64,000 nucleotides of DNA from Rhodocyclales bacterium GT-UBC (GTDB lineage Bacteria > Pseudomonadota > Gammaproteobacteria > Burkholderiales > Rhodocyclaceae), in contig QXPY01000001.1 in the NCBI GenBank assembly GCA_003583745.1, positions 186,001-250,000 of the forward strand, in the 5' to 3' direction. The notes beneath the pieces were generated by a model that worked only from the letters and a program-made list of their open reading frames with translations, had not been told where the DNA came from and did no database searches. Numbering within the stretch: the stretch's first letter is position 1; the number at the start of each line of letters is the position of its first letter. Both the position numbers and the translations under genes were made by a program. Shown here in pieces: positions 9,229 to 18,000 of the stretch.

Positions 9229-10271
9229 GCAAGGCATTGCGGTTGTCGGAAAAATGGTTCCGCTTCGGTCTGTGGATCGTCGCTTTCGTGTTTGCCAGTT
9301 TTCTGATCGGGCTGGGCGGCAATGTGGTCGAGAACCTGCCCAGGGTCGAGCACAACTTCACGCTTGAAGACTTCATCGACAAGCCGGCGGCCGGGCAGGC
9401 ACGGGGCGCCATCAAACAAACGCAGCAAACCCGCCAGGACGCCCAGGATGCACTCGACCAGGCCCGTCTGGCCAACAATGCGGCACGGGCGAATTCGGCG
9501 ACCGCCCGCGAAACTTTCAACAACTGGCTGTCGACCCGCCGTGTGACGCAGCGCCCCGAGCAGGATGGCGAGCTGATGGCCCGGACGCGGGAACTCGACG
9601 AACTCAAGGCGGCTGAACGCAAATCGTTGGCGGCTGTCGAGGCCCAGCAGCAGATCCTGCTCGACGCGCAGCAGGCCGAGGCGCGGGCCCAGCGTCAATT
9701 GGGCGATCTGGAGCGTAGCGCCGGCGAGCGCTTGCGGGTGGCCTTGCGCGACCAGGAGTTGCGGATCTTCCTCTATCGTCTGGCCCTGACCCTGCCTTTG
9801 CTTGGCATCGCCGGCTGGCTGTTCGCCAAAAAGCGGCAGAGTACTTATTGGCCATTTGTCTGGGGCTTCATCTACTTCGCGCTGTTCGCCTTTTTTGTCG
9901 AACTGGTGCCCTATCTGCCCAGCTATGGCGGCTACGTTCGATATGTCGTCGGGATCTTGATCACCGTGCTGGTCGGCCGCCAGGCAATTGTCGGGCTGAA
10001 CCGTTACCTGGAAAGGCAGCGCCAGGCCGAGGCCATGCCCGATAGCGAGCGGCGCAAGGAACTGAGTTACGACACGGCGCTGGCCCGTCTGGCGAAAAAA
10101 GTGTGTCCGGGTTGCGAGCGGCCGGTCGATCTGAGCAATCCGACGATCGACTATTGCCCGCATTGCGGTATTTGCCTGTTCGACCATTGCTCGGCGTGTA
10201 ACGAACGCAAGAGCGCCTTTGCCCGCTTTTGCCATGCCTGCGGAGCCAGCGGCGAGTCCGGCAGCGTCTGA
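9225..10271 (+). CDS. Membrane protein with coiled coil and C-terminal zinc ribbon
   Basis: The 348-residue protein has a TM helix at about 14-32, then a predicted coiled coil of about 130 residues rich in Gln, Ala, Arg and Glu. Three helices follow (about 183-199, 205-225 and 233-250), and then a soluble tail. The tail has paired cysteine motifs CPGC, CPHC, CSAC and CHAC, which would bind two zinc ions in rubredoxin-knuckle fashion. It overlaps the DUF808 gene by 4 bp. I do not recognise a named family beyond zinc-ribbon membrane proteins. The coiled coil between TM1 and TM2 should be periplasmic and the ribbons cytoplasmic, if TM1 runs in-to-out. Confidence 0.7.
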   Translation: MSKALRLSEKWFRFGLWIVAFVFASFLIGLGGNVVENLPRVEHNFTLEDFIDKPAAGQARGAIKQTQQTRQDAQDALDQARLANNAARANSATARETFNNWLSTRRVTQRPEQDGELMARTRELDELKAAERKSLAAVEAQQQILLDAQQAEARAQRQLGDLERSAGERLRVALRDQELRIFLYRLALTLPLLGIAGWLFAKKRQSTYWPFVWGFIYFALFAFFVELVPYLPSYGGYVRYVVGILITVLVGRQAIVGLNRYLERQRQAEAMPDSERRKELSYDTALARLAKKVCPGCERPVDLSNPTIDYCPHCGICLFDHCSACNERKSAFARFCHACGASGESGSV

Positions 10272-10272
10272 G

Positions 10273-11115
10273 ATGCGTCGCGTGCGCGGCCTGTTGTGGT
10301 GTCTGGTCTGTGGTGCGCTACAGGCCGAGACGCAGATGTCGGTCGATCCCAACATGGCCAACCCCGACTACGTCAGCGAACTGGTTACCGTCAATCGTGG
10401 CGCTTACACGATGGCCGGGCTGGTCAGCCGTCCGGTCGCCGGCAAGCCGGTGCGTCATGGCATTGCGCTCTTTCCCGGTCATCCCGGCATGCTTCGCTTG
10501 CGCCAGGAAGCCGATGGCGTGGCTTTCGACTTGCGCGGCAATTTTCTCGTCCGTTCCCGGCGTCACTGGCTGGACCAGGATACCCTGGTGGTGATGGTTG
10601 ATGCGCCTTCCGACGAATGGGCCGTATTCTCCCAATATTTCCGGACCAAGCAGCGCTACGGCGAGGATGTTGCGGCCTTGCTGCAGGCTGTCGGGCTGCG
10701 TTACGGCGTGGTCGAATGGACGGCAGTCGGCACCAGCGAAGGATCGGTCAGTGCCTTCCATGCGGCACGGATGAACCCGCAACTGATCGGGAAAGTGATC
10801 CTCAGCGCTTCGGTACTGCTTCCTTCGCGCAACGGTCCCGGATTATCCGACGTCGACTGGGGCGAGTTGAAACAGCCCTTGCTCTGGGTTCATCACGTCG
10901 ATGACCCATGTCGTGCGACACCTTACCGTTCGGCGGAAAAGCTGGCCGCGCAGACGGCTTCGCCGCTGATCACCGTGCGGGGTAGCGATGGCGTACGGGG
11001 CGACGCCTGCCAGGCTTTCACCCAGCACGGTTTCGTCGGTGTCGAGATGCCAACCGTCGCGGCCATGCGGCATTGGGTCAAAACCGGCGAAGCGACCCGC
11101 GAAGTCAATCGCTAG
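10273..11115 (+). CDS. Secreted alpha/beta hydrolase family protein
   Basis: The 280-residue protein has a short signal peptide with likely cleavage after about residue 18 (LQA-ET). The nucleophile elbow GTSEGS, a late acidic residue in HHVDDPC and a histidine in TQHGFVG make a plausible Ser-Asp-His triad, so it should be a periplasmic esterase or peptidase-like hydrolase. CHX motifs near Asp and His (DPC, GDAC) could form a disulphide. It starts directly after the zinc-ribbon gene, sharing the TGAGATG junction, and closes this + strand unit. The substrate is unknown. Confidence 0.72.
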   Translation: MRRVRGLLWCLVCGALQAETQMSVDPNMANPDYVSELVTVNRGAYTMAGLVSRPVAGKPVRHGIALFPGHPGMLRLRQEADGVAFDLRGNFLVRSRRHWLDQDTLVVMVDAPSDEWAVFSQYFRTKQRYGEDVAALLQAVGLRYGVVEWTAVGTSEGSVSAFHAARMNPQLIGKVILSASVLLPSRNGPGLSDVDWGELKQPLLWVHHVDDPCRATPYRSAEKLAAQTASPLITVRGSDGVRGDACQAFTQHGFVGVEMPTVAAMRHWVKTGEATREVNR

Positions 11116-11132
11116 GCCGGAGCCTGCCTGGT

Positions 11133-11549
11133 TCAGCCAAGCAGGGTCAGGACGATCTCGCGCCGATGGCCGTGGCTGCGATGTTCGAAAAGATAGATGC
11201 CTTGCCAGGTGCCGAGCAGCAGCTTGCCGTCGGCAAAAGGAATGCTTAGCGAGCAGCCGGTGAGCAGCGAACGGGCATGCGCCGCCATGTCGTCGTCGCC
11301 TTCCAGATCGTGGCGATAGGCCGGATCGCCATCCGGTGCCCAGCGCCGGAGCAGGGTTTCCAGATCCTGGCGCACGGTCGGGTCGGCATTCTCGGTGATC
11401 GCCAGGCCGCAACTGCTGTGCTTGACGAAAACATGGGCCAAGCCGGCGCTCAGCGTCGATTGGCCGACCAGCGCCGCGATGTCGTCGGTTATTTCGCTGG
11501 AACCCCGGCCGCGGGTGGTGAAGGTGAGATGGTGCTGTTCGGTGGCCAT
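11133..11549 (-). CDS. yjbQ: YjbQ family protein (UPF0047)
   Basis: The 138-residue single-domain protein carries the family signatures HVFVKHSSCGLAITENADP and GTWQGIYLFEHR. YjbQ proteins form trimers with a histidine/aspartate metal-like site. E. coli YjbQ has weak thiamine-phosphate-synthase activity in vitro, but the physiological role remains open. The ATG at 11549 is chosen because the family starts shortly before the first beta strand; a longer in-frame extension runs into the neighbouring yajD coding region. It ends the - strand run that begins at the TonB receptor. Confidence 0.88.
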   Translation of the reverse strand: MATEQHHLTFTTRGRGSSEITDDIAALVGQSTLSAGLAHVFVKHSSCGLAITENADPTVRQDLETLLRRWAPDGDPAYRHDLEGDDDMAAHARSLLTGCSLSIPFADGKLLLGTWQGIYLFEHRSHGHRREIVLTLLG

Positions 11550-11553
11550 CGGG

Positions 11554-11919
11554 TCAGGACTTGTTCTTGAGCATGGATTGCAAGGCGGCGAACGGGTTGT
11601 GGGTGGCGCCACCGCCGCGGTTGCTGCTGTCGGTATAGCCCCGGTCGGCCTCGATCTGCTTCTGGTGTTCGTTGTCGTGGCAGTAGAGGCACAGCAACTC
11701 CCAGTTGCTGCCGTCGTTCGGGTTGTTGTCGTGGTTGTGATCGCGGTGGTGCACGGTCAGTTCGCGCAGGTTGGCGACCGTGAATTCGCGGGCGCAGCGA
11801 CCGCAGATCCAGGGATAGATCTTCAATGCCCGTTCGCGGTAGCCCTCGGCGCGTGCATCGGCCGCCTTGCGGGCGTCGAGGACGAGTTTGTCGAGTTTGC
11901 CGTGGTCGATCGATTTCAT
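11554..11919 (-). CDS. yajD: YajD family HNH nuclease
   Basis: The 121-residue protein has an HNH fold: CGRC (about residue 39), the catalytic-type histidine pair in LTVHHRDHNHDNN, and CLYCHDNEH. The two Cys pairs bind a structural zinc, and HH...N...H is the beta-beta-alpha metal nuclease core. E. coli YajD is the model; its biological target is not defined. Its start overlaps the upstream lipocalin stop by 4 bp (ATGA), so the genes are translationally coupled. Nothing indicates a mobile element or a toxin role. Confidence 0.85.
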   Translation of the reverse strand: MKSIDHGKLDKLVLDARKAADARAEGYRERALKIYPWICGRCAREFTVANLRELTVHHRDHNHDNNPNDGSNWELLCLYCHDNEHQKQIEADRGYTDSSNRGGGATHNPFAALQSMLKNKS

Positions 11920-12452
11920 GGTGCAGTCTCCGTCTGGCGGGTCGGTTTCAGTTGGTCGAGCGGGAAATGTTGCTCGGTGGCGGCTTTCAGGGCGCGTTCG
12001 AATTCCATCGGCGGCAATTGCGGCGTGCGCGACAGTATCCACAGGAACTTGCGGTTCGGGTTGCCGACAACCGCCCAACGATAGTCGGCATCGAGCCCGA
12101 TGATCCAGTAATCGGAGCGGAAGGGCCAGAAGAAGGAAACTTTCAGCCGGGCGCTCTGCTCCTTGGCGGCCGGCCAGGCCCGGCCCGTGGCCTGATCGAA
12201 ACCGTTTTCGGTACGGCAACGGTTGGTGACTTCGATCTCGCCATCGGGTAGCAGGGCATATTCGGCGGTGGTGTCGCCGATGCATTGGCGTTGGAAGTAC
12301 ATCGGGATGGCGGCGATTTCATACCATTTCCCGGTGTAACGTTGCAGATCGACCTGCTCGACGCTGCGCACGGGCGGTAGCTCGGCCTGGCTGAAACGGG
12401 TCGGCAGGAGGGCAAGACAGAGGAGTAAGGCAAAAAAATGCGGGCGCGACAT
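11916..12452 (-). CDS. Lipocalin family protein (Blc/apolipoprotein D type)
   Basis: The 178-residue protein has a cleavable signal peptide (about 1-23, ending FSQA). The lipocalin box GKWYEIAAIP is at about 41-50, and a second conserved segment NPNRKFLWILSRTP lies later in the chain. Unlike E. coli Blc it shows no lipobox cysteine at the cleavage site, so it is expected to be soluble in the periplasm. Such lipocalins bind fatty acids or lysophospholipids in an eight-stranded barrel. It is coupled to yajD by a 4-bp overlap and lies 73 bp after the EAL-domain gene. Confidence 0.88.
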   Translation of the reverse strand: MSRPHFFALLLCLALLPTRFSQAELPPVRSVEQVDLQRYTGKWYEIAAIPMYFQRQCIGDTTAEYALLPDGEIEVTNRCRTENGFDQATGRAWPAAKEQSARLKVSFFWPFRSDYWIIGLDADYRWAVVGNPNRKFLWILSRTPQLPPMEFERALKAATEQHFPLDQLKPTRQTETAP

Positions 12453-12525
12453 GGGGCATGGCTCGAAGGTTCAGCGATGATTCTAACCCGAGGCCATGAC
12501 TGGCAGCGCATTGTGCGCCCCTCGA

Positions 12526-13296
12526 TCAGGCGGCCAGTTGCGGCCTTTTGTCAGGCTTGCGCTGCAGGCAGCCGCGCTGGATGAATCGCTCCTTGAAGAG
12601 AAATCCCTGAACCAGATCGAAACCCATCTGTTTGGCCATGGAAAGATGTTCCGGCGTCTCGATACCTTCGAGAACCGTGGTCAGACCGAGGTCGGCGGCT
12701 TGGGCCAGCGCCCAGGTCAGGATGGTCCGTTGCTTGGCGGAGAGTTCGCCGGCCAGCCAGGAACGATCGAACTTGAGAAAGGCGGCGTGCATCAGGGCGG
12801 CATAGGAGACCAGACCGCGTGATGAGGCCAGGTCGTCGATGGCGAGGCGGATTTTTTCCTGGTCGAGCTGGCGCATCATGCGTTCCGAAAGATCGACATC
12901 CTGCAGGTGCAAGTTCTCGATGACTTCGACCACCAACCTGCTGCGTTGTTGGCGCAGTATGGGGAGAAAAAGGTTTTCGCCTTCTTCGGGATGACCAACG
13001 GCAAAACTGTCGGGGTCGAGATTGACGAACAGCAAGCCGTGCGGTGGCGCTTCATCGAGTTGCAGGCGCTTCATTTCCAGTTCGGCGTGAAGGAGCAACA
13101 AGGGGTTGTCGTGCAAGGCCTCGAAAACGTAATCGGGCGGCAGCAGCTTGCCTTGGGCGTCGATGAAGCGGGCCAGTGCTTCGTGACAGCGGGTTTCGCC
13201 GGTCAAGGTTGAAACCAGGGGTTGATATTCGACGCCGAAGCGGCGGCTGGTCAGACATTCGAGAATGCGGTGCGGATGGATGGCGGTCAGTGGCAC
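12526..13296 (-). CDS. EAL-domain protein, putative c-di-GMP phosphodiesterase
   Basis: The 256-residue protein is a stand-alone EAL domain starting at GTG, 18 bp after the DUF2149 stop. The catalytic set is mostly intact: HEALAR (about 39), FVNLDPDSF, VVEVIEN, AIDD, LKFDRSW, LEGIET and the final QGFLF glutamine. Loop 6, normally DFGxGxSS after the aspartate pair, reads DLASSRG, which departs from the consensus and may reduce activity or dimer coupling. It has no GGDEF, PAS or receiver domain and no membrane segment. It may be a c-di-GMP sensor or a weak hydrolase. Confidence 0.85.
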   Translation of the reverse strand: MPLTAIHPHRILECLTSRRFGVEYQPLVSTLTGETRCHEALARFIDAQGKLLPPDYVFEALHDNPLLLLHAELEMKRLQLDEAPPHGLLFVNLDPDSFAVGHPEEGENLFLPILRQQRSRLVVEVIENLHLQDVDLSERMMRQLDQEKIRLAIDDLASSRGLVSYAALMHAAFLKFDRSWLAGELSAKQRTILTWALAQAADLGLTTVLEGIETPEHLSMAKQMGFDLVQGFLFKERFIQRGCLQRKPDKRPQLAA

Positions 13297-13314
13297 GGTT
13301 GCTTTCTGGTGAAG

Positions 13315-13662
13315 TTATCGGGGGGGATTGGCCGGGCTGGCGGCGGTGCCTTCCGGTACGTAGACCATCGATCCGTCCTTCATCTTGTAGGCGACGCCGG
13401 CCTTTTCACCGTCACCACTGCCGATGTTGCCGTTTGCCTTGTATTTCTCGATCTTTTCCCCTTGCTTGATCATGACTTCCATCGTCGGCTTGCCGGGGTC
13501 GGTTATCACCGTGATGTCCTGTTTGTTGAACGGATTGATCAGCGGGTTCTGGGCAACCGTGATGAGTAGCGCGGCGATGATGACCAGGAAGATGTCGATC
13601 AGATTGACGACCGACAAGATCGGGTCCTCGGTTTCCGGCTCGTGCAGCAGTTTCAGGCTCAT
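13315..13662 (-). CDS. DUF2149 family protein, ExbD/HmuV-like
   Basis: The 115-residue protein has a short cytoplasmic N-terminus, one membrane helix at about 18-38 (VVNLIDIFLVIIAALLI) and a small periplasmic domain rich in Lys and Gly. The helix carries an aspartate (LIDIF) in the position where ExbD and TolR have their proton-carrying aspartate. Its ATG overlaps the stop of the ExbB-type gene by 4 bp (ATGA). In Bacteroidota hmu loci DUF2149 proteins sit beside a MotA/TolQ/ExbB protein and a CobN-like protein, the same order as here. I infer that it is the ExbD-type partner. Confidence 0.82.
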   Translation of the reverse strand: MSLKLLHEPETEDPILSVVNLIDIFLVIIAALLITVAQNPLINPFNKQDITVITDPGKPTMEVMIKQGEKIEKYKANGNIGSGDGEKAGVAYKMKDGSMVYVPEGTAASPANPPR

Positions 13663-14144
13663 GCGCGGCCTCCGCGCAGGGCTTCGATTTCGAGCATCTC
13701 CTCGGCCAGCCAGCGACGGCGGACATTGACCACCCAATAGGTGATGGAGGCAGCGATCAAGGCCAGGATGACGGCCGAAAAGGCGATGGTGAGGTTATCC
13801 GAGACCTTCGCCAGGTTGCCGTCAGAGAGCGATTTCAGGGCCGGCCCCATCGGGATCATCGTCGCGACCAGGCCGAGCATCGGGGTCACCCGGCTGGCGA
13901 TGCGCGGATTTTCCAGCGCCTTGTGGGCCAGCAGGTCGAGTTCATCCGGGGTCAGGGCCGGATTGTTCCGGAAGCGTGCGATTAGCGGGCGCCCCTTGCC
14001 TTGACGGCGATAAAGACCGAGCAGCAGGAACTCGCCAAGTACCCAGAAGGCATAGAGAAAGAGGCCGGCGATCAAGGCCAGGGTGGGCAGCAGAAATAGT
14101 TGGGAAAGCTGGTACATCGAAAGTTCGATCAGGTTGCTTTGCAT
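13659..14144 (-). CDS. MotA/TolQ/ExbB proton channel family protein
   Basis: The 161-residue protein has a TM helix near 18-38, a cytoplasmic loop and two long C-terminal helices. The family signature SRVTPMLGLVATMIPMGPAL leads into helix 2, and helix 3 is AFSAVILALIAASITYWVV. Such proteins form the stator pentamer of proton-driven motors. The chosen ATG is the first in frame; a longer track upstream enters the preceding gene's region. It is coupled to the DUF2149 gene and lies 22 bp after the DUF4019-like gene, so it is part of the CobN-like cluster rather than a standard tonB-exbB-exbD set. Confidence 0.88.
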   Translation of the reverse strand: MQSNLIELSMYQLSQLFLLPTLALIAGLFLYAFWVLGEFLLLGLYRRQGKGRPLIARFRNNPALTPDELDLLAHKALENPRIASRVTPMLGLVATMIPMGPALKSLSDGNLAKVSDNLTIAFSAVILALIAASITYWVVNVRRRWLAEEMLEIEALRGGRA

Positions 14145-14166
14145 ATGGACTCCATGGTGAGGCGGC

Positions 14167-15075
14167 TCAAGGCCGGCCAAGTTGTTCGTCGATGGTCTGG
14201 CGTAGTGCGCCAATGCTTGGTTTGACGGCGTAATCGGAGACGATCCGGAACGCATCGAATGCTTGCCCGGAAGGCAGGATGACCTTCGGTAAAGTTTCGC
14301 TCCCCGGCGCCGGGGTGTGGCTCCAGCGGGCGTTTTCGTGGCGAACCACAACTTCGCCGAGATAGTAGCCAAGCAGGTGGATGACCGCGCGATAGTCGCT
14401 TTCCTTGCCGAGTCTGGAGCGCGGATGGCCGCCCGGAGCCTGTTCCATTAACAGACGTTCGATCTCGATCAGACTGTTTCTCGAATAATCGAGGCGCCCG
14501 CCGGTGCGATTGACGTTGTCGACAAAGTTGTCGAGCAGGCGGCCCAGGATCAGGCGTCTGATATCTGGCTGAAATGCGACCACGCCACATTGGCCGGATG
14601 GGGTTTCGCCGACCGCGATACGGGTGGTGTAGCGCGTACCGTTGGGCAGAATGGCTTCGTCGTCGAAAACGGCCGCCGCGGTGGGCGAGCCGGACGATGT
14701 CTTGCTCAGATGGAAGGTCAGTTCGTTGCGCTGTTGCGGTTTGCCGGCGGTGCGCAGCAGGTCGTTGGCCAGGTCGAGCCAGGCCGCCTTGTCTTGCCTT
14801 GCCTGGTATTGGGCTGAGGCGCTCTGCCAGGCTTCGGCGTAGCGGGCGTTGTCGACCAAGGCCAGGAAGGCATCCGCCGTTTGGCGAGCCTGCTGACGGG
14901 CTGTGCACGGCGGATTGCCGCTGCTTGCGCCGGATTCGTCGGCGGCTGATGCGGCACCGGATATCGCCGGGATCAGGGCGATGACGATCAGGCGGCAGAC
15001 CGCCATTGCCTGGGGAAGGCGGGCATCCAAGAAACAGAATGGGAACCACGGGTGGTGTCGCTGCATGTTGTTCAC
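14167..15075 (-). CDS. Secreted DUF4019-like protein of the CobN-like cluster
   Basis: The 302-residue product starts at a GTG that overlaps the chelatase stop (GTGA). A GGGAAG ribosome-binding site lies 7 bases before it; ATG codons at 15066 and 15006 are alternatives. A hydrophobic segment ending AISGAASA (about 29-43) looks like a signal peptide with a long n-region. From about 60 to 150 it resembles DUF4019, with AFLALVDNARYAEAW and an NELTFHLSK strand. The remaining 150 residues are not recognised. Location between the chelatase and the ExbB-type gene suggests a periplasmic partner of one or both. Confidence 0.65.
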   Translation of the reverse strand: MNNMQRHHPWFPFCFLDARLPQAMAVCRLIVIALIPAISGAASAADESGASSGNPPCTARQQARQTADAFLALVDNARYAEAWQSASAQYQARQDKAAWLDLANDLLRTAGKPQQRNELTFHLSKTSSGSPTAAAVFDDEAILPNGTRYTTRIAVGETPSGQCGVVAFQPDIRRLILGRLLDNFVDNVNRTGGRLDYSRNSLIEIERLLMEQAPGGHPRSRLGKESDYRAVIHLLGYYLGEVVVRHENARWSHTPAPGSETLPKVILPSGQAFDAFRIVSDYAVKPSIGALRQTIDEQLGRP

Positions 15076-18000
15076 GGATTGGCTTCCCGAATCTGGCGAC
15101 GCATGGCGGACCAGCCGCCACCCAGCGTACTGAGCAGCAGCAGGATGCCGCCAGCCCAGGCGAGGGAGGCGGGCGGTGGAGGTGGGGGGCTGACTTTTTC
15201 CAAAACCATGCCTTCGAGCTTGGGCGGCATCGCGATGGCCGGTGCCGGGGCGAGATCGGCCGCCTTCTGCGGGCGGCTTGGGGCCGGTTTGGCCGGCTGC
15301 GGCGTGGCCAGCCCGAAGCCACTGTTGAGATATTTCCGGAATGCGGCGTTGTCGCTGCGCACATCATGGCGTTGCGCCAATTCTTGATAGCGCGCTTTCA
15401 ACTCGGTAACGGTTTTCGCATCGGCCTGCCAATAGCCCTGACGCGCCATTTCGAGCATTTTCTCCAGGGTTTGCGCCAGTGCCTGCGGGTTGTTCCGTTC
15501 GAACCAGGTCTTCAAACCCAGCTTGTATTTGTCGCGGACATAGACGTCGGCGAAGGTCTGCCATTGGTCGTCGCGGACGATTTCGCGGGAGACGGTGGTC
15601 CAGCCAGTGAAGTTGTTCACCGCGTCGAGCACTTGCAGCGTGCCGGAATAGCCTTCTGCCATCAGGCCCTGGATGTAGCCCGGGTGGAAATTGCGGGTGG
15701 CCAGTTCCTTGGCCAGGAACTGGGCCGCAGCTTCGACCTTGCCCGAGCCGCTGCCGCGCAGGTTGGAGATATACAGTTCGGGGGCCTTGCCATCGAGGTG
15801 TCGTACCGCAGCGGCGATGCCGCCGAGGTATTGGAAGGGGTCGTCGGTGGTCAGCATGCCGTACAGGTTGGAGGAACGGGAAAGAACGGCCGCTTCGGTT
15901 CCCTTCAGGTGTTCGGCGTAAAGATTGAGCGACATGCCTTTGCCGTTCGCCCCGGCGACGCCCTTGCTGCCCCAGGTCGATTCGTCGGTGCCGTAGGCAT
16001 ACTGCATTTTCGACAGGTAGAGTCCGGCCAGTTTGCGATCGCCTTCGGCCTTGCTGCGCCAGGTGTCGGTGGCCAGGGCGGCATCGTCGAGGCCCGTCCC
16101 GTAACGCCCCGACTCCGAGGAAAAGATGCGCGTCTCCGAGGCTTGGCGGGCCGCTGCTGCGGGGACGCCGGCCTTGACCAGGCGTTCGGCGATACGCCGG
16201 CTGTTGGCGAGCAGCGGGTTGTCGGCTTCGTCGGCCCGGCTCGCCAACTCCACGGCTTTGGCCAGCTGCTTCATGACGTTCGGAAAGTGGTCGCGATAGA
16301 GCCCGGTGGCGGACAGCACGACGTCGACCCGGGGGCGTTTGAGTTGCGCACGCGGGACCAGTTTGACATCGACCACCCGGCCCCCGGCATCCCACACCGG
16401 CTCGACGCCCATGGCCCATAGGGCCTGGGCTTCGAGAAGGCCCTGGTGGCGCATGGTTTCGACCGACCACAAAGAGAAGGCGAGCTTTTTCGGGGGATGC
16501 CCGGTTTTGGCCGTATGCGCGGCAATCAGCCCTTGCGCGGCCTCCTTGCCGGCCTCCCAGGCCTGACGGGTAGGAATGCGGGAAGGGTCGAAACCGTACA
16601 GGTTGCGGCCGGTCGGCAAGGCATCCGGATTCTTCATCGGATCGCCGCCATAGGAGGTGGGGCGATGCTGCCCGGCCAGCGCCGAGAGCAGGCCGTTCAT
16701 TTCTTCCTCGGCGCCCAGGTCGGCATACCAGCGCCGGCCTTGTTCCAGCAGTGCGGCAAGCTGCGGGTCGGCCGGCGGCGCTTCGCCTTTCAGTGTGGCA
16801 AGCAGGCGACGCCAGGCGGGCGATTCGGCCAGTTGGCGGTAATCGCCGGCGAAGCTTTCGTCGAGATCGTCCTCCTTGACGCCGGCGGCGCGGGCCGCCG
16901 CTTCCCAGTAAGGCTTGCCGAGCATCATCAATACCGTGCCGAGGCGGTGCTGTTCCTGCGGCGCCGTGCCGAATGTGTGCAGGCCCTGGGGCTGGGCGGT
17001 TTGCGCCAGTTCATGCAGATGATTGTGCAGCTCGTCGACGAAGGCCCGGAAGTCTTGTTCGATCCGGGCCTGCGCCCAGCCCATGTCCTGGTCGATATGC
17101 GCCTGGCGGACCCGTTGCTGCAGATCCTTGGCCAGCTTCTCCTTGACGGCACCATCGTCCTGGGCGAGCCAGGCATGCAGCAGGTCGTGGATTTCGGTCA
17201 GGGTGTCGTGCAGGCCTGCCGGGGCGAAGGGCGGCGTCTGGTGGCTGACCGTGACGGCGCGGCCGCGGCGCTTGGTTTGCAAGGCCTCGCCGATGTTGTC
17301 GACGATGTAGGGGTAGACAACCGGCACGTCGCCCACCGCCAGCATCGGATAGTCGCTGACCGCAAGGCCGCGCTCCTTACCCGGTAACCATTCCTGCGAG
17401 CCATGTGTGCCGTAGTGCACAATGGCATCGGCCTTGAAGGCGGCACGCGCCCACAGGTATTGCGCCATGTAGTAATGGGAAGGCGTTGCCTTGGTCGAGT
17501 GATAAAGCGCTTTTTCCTTGGCTTCCCAGCGTTCGCCGCGTGGCGCCTGGGGCGTGAAGATGATCTTGCCGGCGGCAAAGCGTGGAATGACGAAGACCGG
17601 TTCTCCCTGGTCGACGATGACCATGCTTGATTTTTCCGGACTGCCCCAGCGTTCGTTGAGGTCCTGCCTGACCTCGGGCGGCAGTGCCGCCAGCCAGGCG
17701 TTGTATGTCCGCAGCGGCAGGCGTTCGGCCAGGCCGTCACGGAGCAGCGAGGGGAGTTCGCCGGGGCGGTAGTACGGTGCCATCAGGCGTTGCAGATTGT
17801 TGATCAGCACGGTTTCTTCATCGGCCCGGGTATCGTAGCCGGCCGCCTGCAGGGCTTTCAGGGTGGCGACCGCGCTGCGCGTGACATTGAGGTAGGAGGC
17901 CGAGAGATTCTTCTCGCCATGCGGGTAGTTCCAGAAAAACACCGCGATCTTCTTTTCGCCATTGGCCAGGCGTTGCAGGCGCACCAGGCGCAGCGCCTTG

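Noticed and set aside
15006..16421. Open frame of 471 codons on the + strand
   Set aside because: Antisense to the CobN-like gene, compositionally odd and without recognisable motifs.
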